From Desulfoplanes formicivorans (lineage in GTDB: Bacteria; Desulfobacterota; Desulfovibrionia; Desulfovibrionales; Desulfomicrobiaceae): DNA of 64,000 nt. Below, piece by piece: positions 16,670-24,174 of this stretch. How positions within the stretch are numbered: the first letter of the stretch is position 1; each line of letters begins with the position of its first letter. The DNA is taken from NCBI RefSeq assembly GCF_001748225.1, contig NZ_BDFE01000017.1, positions 413,025 through 477,024 on the forward strand, in the 5' to 3' direction. The notes under the pieces are model-generated. The model saw only the letters and a list, made by a program, of their open reading frames with translations, was not told the DNA's origin and made no database searches. Position numbers and translations under genes: made by a program.

Positions 16670-19579
16670 TTATCTGCGGATATGGGCGGAACCGCCTGTA
16701 TTAACTGCACCACTGATGGTTGTAGCCGGGGCAGCATGTCCGGTTCTCCAGGCATCTCTGAACGCCAGCCTGGGAAGCATGGACAGACGGAGAAAGCCTT
16801 CGATCGTTCCGTTGATGCCCAAGAGCACGTCCACATTATTCCGAGGTCTAAACGCCAAGTTGCCGGTGGTACACACCCTGCCCCGGTGATGGCCTTCGAT
16901 GTGCCAGGCCATGATCATTTCGCCATCAAAACTGTCGATGACAATTTTGAACAACGGTTGACCGTCAGCATCTTTGGGGCCTTCGTAGGTGGGATGATCC
17001 TTGTCCAGAACGATCTGCTGGGGGTTGTCCAGCAACAGTTCGTTAAACTGATAGCAATGGCCACAGACATCCGGACGGACCATAAAACGCGGATCATGCT
17101 TATAGGGGGTATCACGCTTCATATCTTCGATGCCGGTATACGTGTAGAGCTGGGCTTTGCCCTGCTTGAAAGGCTTTTTCACATCCATTTCCACCATGAC
17201 AGGACCCAGGCGCAGCTGCATCTTTCGGGCAGTTTCCATATGCTGAGGCAACAGGGAGTTTGTCACGGTATTAAGCGGACCTAGCACCTTGCTGGCCAGG
17301 ACGGTTCCCGAGGCATCGATAATTTCCACCCCCACGGTTCCGCATTGTTCATCCACACTGGTGCAGCGCAGGATCTTGTCACCGAGCGGCACCGTGTCAC
17401 CGCTTTGCAGAAGCTCGCTTTTGGGTTTGCTTAAGGTGTAACTAATGGCATTGATGGACGGAGTGGCGAATTCCTTGATCCGTACATAATTGGAACCCAC
17501 ATATTCAGGCACAATAAAGGTGGCACCTTCGGCAAACACCTCGGGCATGTAATACCGATTGCCCGGATCGTTCTGATCAAACCCCTGGGCAATGAAGAAA
17601 TGGGAACCCCAGCGGTTGCCTGAATATTTCATCAGGCTCAAGGAACCGACCGGACGGTCATCAAGATAGGTCATACCGGTATAACGCAGGGCCTTGTTGC
17701 GTACGCCCAAAAGCTGATCCTGCCAGTACATGAGATTCCCGTCTCCCATGGGTTGGTTTTTCCAAAAATCCAGATTGAGATTCTTGAGGACATAGGTACC
17801 GGACGTGAAGGTAGTCAGATACGCTTTTTTGCCGAGCATGAAAAAGGGTTCAGCCGCAAGAGTACGTATGTTCCGGGCGTTTCTGGTTGTATAGCACAAG
17901 CCTGCTGGAGGGATAACAATGCGACCGTTTTTGTAGTCGACATAGCTCCCCCGGATAAACACGGCCTCGGCCGAAAGGAGCTTTTCATGGTTGCGGTTGC
18001 GAAAAATTTTCCGCTTCAGCCCCTTAAATCGAGCTACCAGCGGAGCGGTGTGGTCTGGTTCGTAGAATTCACTGCTGGAAACTACCTTGGGATAGGAAGA
18101 AAAGCGTGATTCTTCGATGATGGCCCCCAGAGATGAATCAGCCAACCGTTGCAGAAAGCTGCTTTCAATAATGGGTTCCAGCACAGGGGAAGAACCCAGA
18201 AAAAAATCCAGGTTTTCTTTGCCTTCGCTGGGCCACATGACCATGTTATCGGTCCGCATACCATAATAATCCCGCACATAAAGGGTATGCACTGTTTTGG
18301 GCCCAAAATCTTTGGCCACGACTTTGAAAGCCGGACGGTTCCAGATTTCCGAATATTTTGTCGGGCCGTCATAGGATGCATTGGCAGCATCAAGGGTAAT
18401 GGTTTCATTGTTTTCCAGGAGCAGACGTTGAAGCATACCGGTTTTGGGGTTGGCTTCCAAAACCACGTTGTACCGTTTGTCCAGGGGCCAAGGCTGATTG
18501 TTTTCTACGGAGATCAAATTCCGGTAGATGACAAAAGACAGGTGCCCGCTGCCAAAACCATGAGCCTTATGCGTGGCCCACGGGGTAAAGTCGGAATTTT
18601 TAAGAAAGGTCGGATCAATAACAAGTTCCACTCGCATGTCTTCTTCGGGTACATTGAGGACATACCTGTCTTTTGCATCGTTCCGATTTTTATAATTCTG
18701 AGCAGTGGCCGGCTGTATCAGCTTTTCTGCCAGGACCTTGCTGCCGGTAAAGTTGGTGACCTTGACCAAAAATCCATTGGGCTGGCGATAGGCGTAGATA
18801 CGTTTATCCATGTACAACCGGTAGTCTTCCTGGCGGACCTCCAGAGTCACTGGCCGTTCCAGGGCAAAAGTGGCCCTGGTGACTACGGGGAACTCAATGG
18901 AACTGAATGTGGCTGTATCGAACTCTATGTCTTTGGCTACGTACTTGCTCGCCCCGAGATAGTAGGTCTTGTCCATATAAAACTGGAGCAATTGTGATGT
19001 CATGCCTTCTTTGAGGTCCAGAGTGCGGGTGTCTTCACGCCCACTGAATTTTGAGGCAATGGGGAACTCCAGCGGCCAGCCCCCGGAAGGAGAAATGACG
19101 GCAAATTCGCCATAGGGCTTTTGGTAATGATCTGTGGAGTAATCGAACCAGAGACGGTACCCTGTTGTACCAAAAGGTTTCCGTTCTCCTTTGGTAATGG
19201 AAACATCGTTAAAAATTTTTTTCTCTGTGCTCAGATCCACCAGATACGCATGTTCGCCCAGAAGCAGAAAAGGGTCGCGCATGAGAGGTCTGGCATCTCC
19301 GGAAGTTTCGGAGATATAAAACAGTCCCCCGGGAAGGACTTTTGCCTGACCATTTTTGATGGTGCTTTGGCGCAGCACAATGGCCTCGGAGAGGTGTTTG
19401 CTCTGCCCGTCTCTGTTTTTGAAAACCTTATTCCGTAAACCGGCTAAATGCGGCAGAAAGGTCATGTCATTTGCTGGCGAAAGTCCATGCGGGTCAGTTC
19501 CCGCACAGGTCCCGCTCTGCGTAAAGCCCATGACAAAGATCAGGGCCAGAACCAAGACTATTGATGTGTTTTTTTTCAT
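16670..19579 (-). CDS. large secreted protein of unknown function with internal duplication
   Basis: A 969-aa protein with a clear signal peptide (cleavage near residue 26). The chain is two homologous halves. LAGLRNKVFKNRDGQS near residue 45 matches FKGLKRKIFRNRNHEK near 513, and the segments ending each half (ASYDGPTKYSEIW / PTYEGPKDADGQP) also match, giving a repeat of about 470 residues. Half two alone carries CGHC near residue 839 and other cysteines (KILRCTS, DEQCG, GRVCTTG). I recognise no family. It heads the nine-gene operon under a sigma-54-like promoter, so it is likely the main periplasmic component of the locus. Confidence 0.8.
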   Translation of the reverse strand: MKKNTSIVLVLALIFVMGFTQSGTCAGTDPHGLSPANDMTFLPHLAGLRNKVFKNRDGQSKHLSEAIVLRQSTIKNGQAKVLPGGLFYISETSGDARPLMRDPFLLLGEHAYLVDLSTEKKIFNDVSITKGERKPFGTTGYRLWFDYSTDHYQKPYGEFAVISPSGGWPLEFPIASKFSGREDTRTLDLKEGMTSQLLQFYMDKTYYLGASKYVAKDIEFDTATFSSIEFPVVTRATFALERPVTLEVRQEDYRLYMDKRIYAYRQPNGFLVKVTNFTGSKVLAEKLIQPATAQNYKNRNDAKDRYVLNVPEEDMRVELVIDPTFLKNSDFTPWATHKAHGFGSGHLSFVIYRNLISVENNQPWPLDKRYNVVLEANPKTGMLQRLLLENNETITLDAANASYDGPTKYSEIWNRPAFKVVAKDFGPKTVHTLYVRDYYGMRTDNMVMWPSEGKENLDFFLGSSPVLEPIIESSFLQRLADSSLGAIIEESRFSSYPKVVSSSEFYEPDHTAPLVARFKGLKRKIFRNRNHEKLLSAEAVFIRGSYVDYKNGRIVIPPAGLCYTTRNARNIRTLAAEPFFMLGKKAYLTTFTSGTYVLKNLNLDFWKNQPMGDGNLMYWQDQLLGVRNKALRYTGMTYLDDRPVGSLSLMKYSGNRWGSHFFIAQGFDQNDPGNRYYMPEVFAEGATFIVPEYVGSNYVRIKEFATPSINAISYTLSKPKSELLQSGDTVPLGDKILRCTSVDEQCGTVGVEIIDASGTVLASKVLGPLNTVTNSLLPQHMETARKMQLRLGPVMVEMDVKKPFKQGKAQLYTYTGIEDMKRDTPYKHDPRFMVRPDVCGHCYQFNELLLDNPQQIVLDKDHPTYEGPKDADGQPLFKIVIDSFDGEMIMAWHIEGHHRGRVCTTGNLAFRPRNNVDVLLGINGTIEGFLRLSMLPRLAFRDAWRTGHAAPATTISGAVNTGGSAHIRR

Positions 19580-19630
19580 GTGTTGTTCTTCCTGCTGAAG
19601 TCTGAATGCGTGAAATGTCTCTCAAGAACA

Positions 19631-19646
19631 AACAAAAAATATGCCA
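19631..19646 (-). promoter_or_regulatory. Candidate sigma-54 promoter of the large-protein operon
   Basis: On the minus strand TGGCATATTTTTTGTT gives a -24 TGGC and -12 TTGT with GG and GT exactly 10 bases apart (consensus GG-N10-GC). It lies about 50 bases upstream of the 19579 start. Confidence 0.55.
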
Positions 19647-19719
19647 GGCTGTCGTACACATCTTAACATATTGAATTTACATAATTATTAAAAATATCTC
19701 TCCAACTTATGACTTCAAC

Positions 19720-19737
19720 TGTATGAATGCCCGCACA
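19720..19737. promoter_or_regulatory. Weaker copy of the activator dyad
   Basis: TGTATG-N6-CGCACA has one perfect half-site and a 4/6 second half compared with the two full dyads at 20008 and 20040. It lies about 75 bases upstream of the minus-strand -24 element, a usual enhancer distance. Confidence 0.3.
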
Positions 19738-19952
19738 AGCTTCCCATGCCATGGCCTGTATCGCGTGAATTTGAGAGCGAACATCCTTGCTGACTACGCT
19801 GAAATCCTTCTACAGACCATCCATGGAATGTGTATGGACATTCCTGTCTCCCCGGAAATCCCGGCTCCCGGGGAATGAAATCCGTCTTTTCTGCACTGAA
19901 CGCACCCTGAAAAACAAACATTATCGGGGTGTTATCATCGCATCCGACAATT

Positions 19953-20008
19953 ACTTGAACCCCCCAAAAGACCTGTCTCACACCACAGGTCTTTTGGGGG
20001 GTTCAAGT
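19953..20008. repeat. 24-bp perfect inverted repeat in the divergent control region
   Basis: Arms 19953-19976 and 19985-20008 are exact reverse complements around an 8-base loop, with C6 and G6 runs inside the arms. It is one of the most stable hairpins in the window and touches the first activator dyad. It could be a bidirectional terminator/insulator, a small mobile-element remnant, or a structural operator. Confidence 0.75.
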
Positions 20009-20057
20009 GTATGGAAACTCATACAGGCTCGCGTGAAGATGTATGTGAAATCATACA
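20008..20057. promoter_or_regulatory. Two upstream activator sites TGTATG-N6-CATACA
   Basis: Perfect 6-bp dyads at 20008-20025 and 20040-20057 share format and six-base spacer. Their centres are 32 bp apart, about three helical turns. They lie roughly 55-100 bases upstream of the plus-strand -24 element, the classic location for NtrC-type enhancer sites. Assignment to the response regulator at 10129-11511 is inference. Confidence 0.65.
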
Positions 20058-20109
20058 CAATGGCCCTCAACTGCAATATATCCATCTGATTTTGAACGAT
20101 TTATTCTTT

Positions 20110-20125
20110 AGGCATACTTTGTGCT
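20110..20125 (+). promoter_or_regulatory. Candidate sigma-54 promoter of the ASST operon
   Basis: AGGCATACTTTGTGCT has GG (20111-20112) and GC (20123-20124) exactly 10 bases apart and shares GGCATA with the divergent promoter. It lies about 60 bases upstream of the start codon at 20186. Confidence 0.6.
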
Positions 20126-20185
20126 TTATTCCACAAGAAACATCTTATGGTGTGAATTTTTGGTAAGCGCAAATAAGGAGCGAGC

Positions 20186-21628
20186 ATGAAAAGAAGGCAA
20201 TTTCTGCTTGGAGCTGCAGCCGTTGCTGCGGCAACAGCAGTACGTCCATGGAAGGCTCTGGCCTTTCCAACAGTGTATCCGCACGGAACCACCATCTATG
20301 ATCCGAATAAATGCTGGAATGGATACACCCTTTTTGGAACCGAAGTTCCAAGCGAAGGCACGGTTCTGATTGATATGAATGGCAATGTGGTCAAACAATG
20401 GAAAAACATGTGCCAGGCCGAACATCCGCCCAAACTCTTGAAGGGCGGCTATCTGGCCGGGGCCATGCGTCCAGCTCCGGACAAGAAAGGACGGGTTTGG
20501 GACGACCCGAGTTCCACGGATCTGGTGGTCATGGATTGGAAGGAAAATGTGGTTCGCCGGATTCCTCGGGCTGGCGCGCACCATGACTTCCAGTTTGAAG
20601 GCAACTCTGTGGGATATTATACCCCTGCGGCACCTCTTGATAACTATAAGGGTAAAATGCTGATCCTGACCCATAAATTTGTCAGAAATGACAAAATTAC
20701 CAATAAGATGCTGTACGATGATTACATTGTCGAAGTTGATAAAAATGGGAAGGTCATCTGGGATTGGCTGGCATCAGATCATTTTGATGAGATGCATTTT
20801 TCAGAAACTGCCAAAAAAACCATTCGCAAGTATCCCACCTATTCCATGACCCGCACTCCGGGGAAGAAAGGGGCTGACTGGACCCATACCAATTCGGCCT
20901 CCTATCTTGGGCCCAATCACTGGTACACAGAAGATCCGATTGGAAATGCCGCCTTTCATCCGGACAATATCATCATTTCCAACCGTCAAACAAATATTGT
21001 CTGCATTATCGACAAGAAAACCAAAAAGATCGTCTGGCAGGTTGGCCCCACCTTCTACCCTGAAGATGAATGGACCTTCAATGGCAAGACCCACAAACGA
21101 GCCCTGTACCGACTGGGTCAGTTCATCGGTCAGCATCATGCCCATATGATTCCCGAAGGTTTGCCTGGAGCCGGTAATATCATGGTCTATGACAACGGCG
21201 GATTTGCCGGCTATGGAGCTCCCAACCAGGGTGCGCCTTTTGGTTGGTCCAGCGGTCGCCGTGATTATTCGCGTGTTGTGGAATTTAACCCCACCAACCT
21301 GCATAAGGTCTGGGAACAATCCGGTAAAACCATGGGGCTCAGAGACGAATGCAAATTCTACAGCTCGTATGTCAGTTCAGCCCAGAGGCTGCCCAATGGC
21401 AACACCCTGATTACAAACGGTTCTGTGGGCCAGTTCCAGGAAGTTACACCCAGTCATGAAATCGTCTGGGAATACATCAGTCCCTATTATACCAAAAGCG
21501 GGAATTACAACCTTGTCTACCGTGCCTACCGGGTACCTTACGACTATGTTCCACAGCTTGAAAAACCAGAAGAACATGCAGTCATTCCGCCAAACAACAC
21601 CACTTGGCGGATACCTGCTCAACAATAA
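20186..21628 (+). CDS. arylsulfotransferase-like (ASST family) protein, Tat-exported
   Basis: A 480-aa periplasmic protein. The N-terminus MKRRQFLLGAAAVAAATAV is a twin-arginine signal, with maturation likely at KALA. The mature part is a beta-propeller of the arylsulfotransferase (ASST/PQQ-like) family, with DWTHTNSASYLGPNHW near residue 230, HHAHMIPEGLPGAGN near 315, and the family blade motif RLPNGNTLI near 405. ASST enzymes move a sulfuryl group between phenolic compounds through a catalytic His, and His residues lie in these conserved segments, but the catalytic one is not assigned here. It is first in the plus-strand operon with an AAGGAG site. Substrates unknown. Confidence 0.88.
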   Translation: MKRRQFLLGAAAVAAATAVRPWKALAFPTVYPHGTTIYDPNKCWNGYTLFGTEVPSEGTVLIDMNGNVVKQWKNMCQAEHPPKLLKGGYLAGAMRPAPDKKGRVWDDPSSTDLVVMDWKENVVRRIPRAGAHHDFQFEGNSVGYYTPAAPLDNYKGKMLILTHKFVRNDKITNKMLYDDYIVEVDKNGKVIWDWLASDHFDEMHFSETAKKTIRKYPTYSMTRTPGKKGADWTHTNSASYLGPNHWYTEDPIGNAAFHPDNIIISNRQTNIVCIIDKKTKKIVWQVGPTFYPEDEWTFNGKTHKRALYRLGQFIGQHHAHMIPEGLPGAGNIMVYDNGGFAGYGAPNQGAPFGWSSGRRDYSRVVEFNPTNLHKVWEQSGKTMGLRDECKFYSSYVSSAQRLPNGNTLITNGSVGQFQEVTPSHEIVWEYISPYYTKSGNYNLVYRAYRVPYDYVPQLEKPEEHAVIPPNNTTWRIPAQQ

Positions 21629-21639
21629 ATGGAGACCCC

Positions 21640-21969
21640 ATGAAGTGTATTATCCCCTTACTCGTGATGTTGCTCATTGTCTGTTTGTCAGGCCAGGTTT
21701 TTGCCCAAGATGAACCTGAACCGTTTGATTTGAACCATGCAACGATCGAACAGCTAATGAGTATCCCTGATGCAGATATTACTGAAGATATCGCTAAAGC
21801 TATCATTGCAGCTGCCAAAGAAAAGCCATTCAAATATGCTGAGGATCTTATGGATGTCCCAGGAATCGACAACAGCATACTTGAAAGCATTAACCCTGTA
21901 GAAGAAAATGGAAGCCTTTGGTATGATCCAGATAACGCTGAAATGACTTTTGCTCCTTCAAAGTGTTAA
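21640..21969 (+). CDS. secreted helix-hairpin-helix protein, paralog of the one at 14791
   Basis: A 109-aa protein with signal peptide (cleavage near VFAQD) and a ComEA-like HhH pair, HATIEQLMSIPDADI then AEDLMDVPGIDNSILE. The last residue is Cys (APSKC). The start follows GGAGACC and lies 11 bases after the first ASST gene. Its similarity to the divergent operon's HhH protein (both have DVxGIDNS) points to two matched components of one system rather than DNA uptake genes. Confidence 0.82.
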   Translation: MKCIIPLLVMLLIVCLSGQVFAQDEPEPFDLNHATIEQLMSIPDADITEDIAKAIIAAAKEKPFKYAEDLMDVPGIDNSILESINPVEENGSLWYDPDNAEMTFAPSKC

Positions 21970-22018
21970 TGAGAAGATATTGTCACGTATTAATAAAATC
22001 AAAACAGAGGATATAAAA

Positions 22019-22528
22019 ATGACCAGATGGTTTAATGTACAACTTTTATTGTTACCATTATTATTGGCAACATTTGTATTTGGATTTTCAACAAACAGTC
22101 ATGCAGATTCAGGCGACAAGCTTATCGTTGTCGTTGGCGACACTCAAAAAGAAGCTCTCAAAGGTTGGATCAACTTCCTGAAGGAAAGTGAGTTTCCTGT
22201 GAAGGAAATTACAACAGCCGAATTTGATGCCTATAAAAAATCTCCCTACATTGTTTTGAATGGTGTTCCCGGAGATGCGCAGAACAACGGCCCTGTTCTT
22301 AAAAAAATACTGACAGATCAAGAACTCAAGAAAGTCTCTGAATCGGGTAATCGAGAGTATTTCATCAAAGATGATGTTTTCACCAAAGGACAGACCATCG
22401 TCGTCTTTGCCGGCACACCGTACTCTTCGGCAGAAGGTATCCGCAAGAATACGCAGAGTGACTGGCTGATCATGATGAGCGGTTGGTTCGATATCGAACT
22501 GAGTCCTCAGGCCATGTACGGATATTAG
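22019..22528 (+). CDS. small secreted protein of unknown function
   Basis: A 169-aa protein with a signal peptide ending near SHADS. The mature part starts DKLIVVVGDTQKEALKGW and alternates beta-like and helical stretches, as in a small Rossmann-like or S-layer-type fold; no family is assigned. It has no cysteines in the mature part. It lies between the HhH gene and the second ASST gene, so it is probably expressed with them. Base composition looks AT-richer than the flanking housekeeping genes. Confidence 0.75.
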   Translation: MTRWFNVQLLLLPLLLATFVFGFSTNSHADSGDKLIVVVGDTQKEALKGWINFLKESEFPVKEITTAEFDAYKKSPYIVLNGVPGDAQNNGPVLKKILTDQELKKVSESGNREYFIKDDVFTKGQTIVVFAGTPYSSAEGIRKNTQSDWLIMMSGWFDIELSPQAMYGY

Positions 22529-22534
22529 TATTTC

Positions 22535-22579
22535 TGAACAGGCCAGAAAGCATAATCTGGAAACTGCCTGGCCTGTTCA
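22535..22579 (+). terminator. Intercistronic hairpin before the second ASST gene
   Basis: Arms 22535-22546 and 22568-22579 (TGAACAGGCCAG / CTGGCCTGTTCA) pair perfectly with a 21-base loop and no T-run. It may attenuate transcription or protect the mRNA, setting different levels of the two ASST proteins. Confidence 0.5.
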
Positions 22580-22621
22580 TGTAGGTATTCAACCACTATT
22601 ATTTTTGAAAGGAGTTGTATA

Positions 22622-23980
22622 ATGAAATTAAAACAGGTATTGGCCACAACAGCAGCTGCTGCGATTTTTTCTGTAGGCTGTGCTGTTTCCGCATGGGCAT
22701 TTCCTTCTGTCTTTCCCACAGGAACGACTATTTATAATCCTTCAAAGGCATATAACAGCTATGTTCTGGTCCCGCAGGATGATAAACTCTATAATAGCCG
22801 TGACGCCAAACATCGTGATATGCGAGCCAAAAAAGGGACAAAGTCCATCAAGAGTTCAGGAACGGCTTCAGGTTCCGTGAGCAATATGGCTACTTCGGTC
22901 AAACTGATTGATATGAATGGCAATGTCATGCACACATGGTCCGTCAAACCTACCCCCAACCGTCGAGATGTCCTGCTCAAGAACGGTCATCTTTTGAGCA
23001 TCAACAGCAAGTCATCCACTGTGGAAGAGAGGGATTGGGACAGCAATCTGGTTTGGGAGTACAAATGTGAATACAAACCGCACCATTATGTTACCCGCCT
23101 TGATAATGGCAACACCCTGATCTTGTGCGAAGGTCCTGTACCGGCTCACCGTTTGAAGGAAGTCAAGAACGTGACCGTGCCCTGGTGGGGAACCATTCGC
23201 CGCAAGGGTGTCAAACTGGTCGGAGACTCCATTATCGAAGTTACTCCGGACAAGAAAATTGTCTGGAGATGGAATGCCGGTGATGATCCTGATATGGACG
23301 TGAACACCTTCAGCCCTGAAAACGTTATCCCGGATTGGACCCACGGCAATACCGCCTCGGTTATTCCTCCCAACCATTGGTATGACGAAGGCGACAAACG
23401 TTTCAAGCCTGGAAATATTATCTACAACCCCCGCAACCACGACAAATTCGTCATTATCGATAAAGATACCAAAAGAATCGTGTACACCTATACCCATAAT
23501 TACAAGGGTGGCATGTCTCACGTGCACGAAGTGGAAATGATTCCCAAAAATTGCCCCGGGGCCGGAAACATCCTTTTCTTTGATAACGGCCTGTTCCCGC
23601 GCAACCGAGACCGTGTTGGCCAAAGTCTGGAAATTGAAATCAATCCCGTGACCAAAAATTTTGTATGGAAATACGAAAGCTGCGGATATTCCAACATGAG
23701 ATTCTTTTCAAAAACCAAAAGTTCCCAGACCAAACTGCCCAACGGCAACGTCCTGGTTTCTTCAGACAATACCGGTAGAATTTTTCAAGTCGTTCCGGAC
23801 ATGAATCATCCGGAAGGCGGAGAAATCGTCTGGGAATATGTCAACGTCAGTGATGTTTCCCGTGCACGGCCTATTCCTTATGATTATTGTGAACAGTTCA
23901 AGAACTTCCCCAAGCCTCAGGAACTACCGGTTATTCCTCCGGACAATCCTGATTTCCACGTTACTCCCACTGCAATCTAA
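22622..23980 (+). CDS. arylsulfotransferase-like (ASST family) protein, Sec-exported
   Basis: A 452-aa paralog of the protein at 20186. The signal peptide lacks twin arginines (MKLKQVLATTAAAAIFSV) and is Sec-type, yet the mature start FPSVFPTGTTIYNP matches the Tat-exported paralog FPTVYPHGTTIYDP. Shared conserved segments include DWTHGNTASVIPPNHWY, a His-rich HVHEVEMIP and PGAGNILFFDNG, and LPNGNVLV. Good ribosome site AAAGGAG. A strong terminator follows, so this is the last gene of the operon. It may be a second sulfotransferase or a subunit that pairs with the first. Confidence 0.88.
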   Translation: MKLKQVLATTAAAAIFSVGCAVSAWAFPSVFPTGTTIYNPSKAYNSYVLVPQDDKLYNSRDAKHRDMRAKKGTKSIKSSGTASGSVSNMATSVKLIDMNGNVMHTWSVKPTPNRRDVLLKNGHLLSINSKSSTVEERDWDSNLVWEYKCEYKPHHYVTRLDNGNTLILCEGPVPAHRLKEVKNVTVPWWGTIRRKGVKLVGDSIIEVTPDKKIVWRWNAGDDPDMDVNTFSPENVIPDWTHGNTASVIPPNHWYDEGDKRFKPGNIIYNPRNHDKFVIIDKDTKRIVYTYTHNYKGGMSHVHEVEMIPKNCPGAGNILFFDNGLFPRNRDRVGQSLEIEINPVTKNFVWKYESCGYSNMRFFSKTKSSQTKLPNGNVLVSSDNTGRIFQVVPDMNHPEGGEIVWEYVNVSDVSRARPIPYDYCEQFKNFPKPQELPVIPPDNPDFHVTPTAI

Positions 23981-24004
23981 GACAGAATAAATGCATAAAC
24001 GGAC

Positions 24005-24040
24005 AAAGGCCCCGACACAGAACGTGTCGGGGCCTTTGTT
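24005..24040 (+). terminator. Intrinsic terminator of the ASST operon
   Basis: AAAGGCCCCGACAC (24005-24018) and GTGTCGGGGCCTTT (24024-24037) pair perfectly around a 5-base loop. T residues follow. Confidence 0.92.
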
Positions 24041-24174
24041 ATCTGGACAGGAAAACGCCTGCTCGCGCCGGGTTCTCATGTTCTATCAATGCAAAATTAT
24101 TTACATCTTCTTTATGTCCATCCATGGAATCTCAAGCAAGGCGACATGTCCATGACCCAGATGGTTCAACGCTT

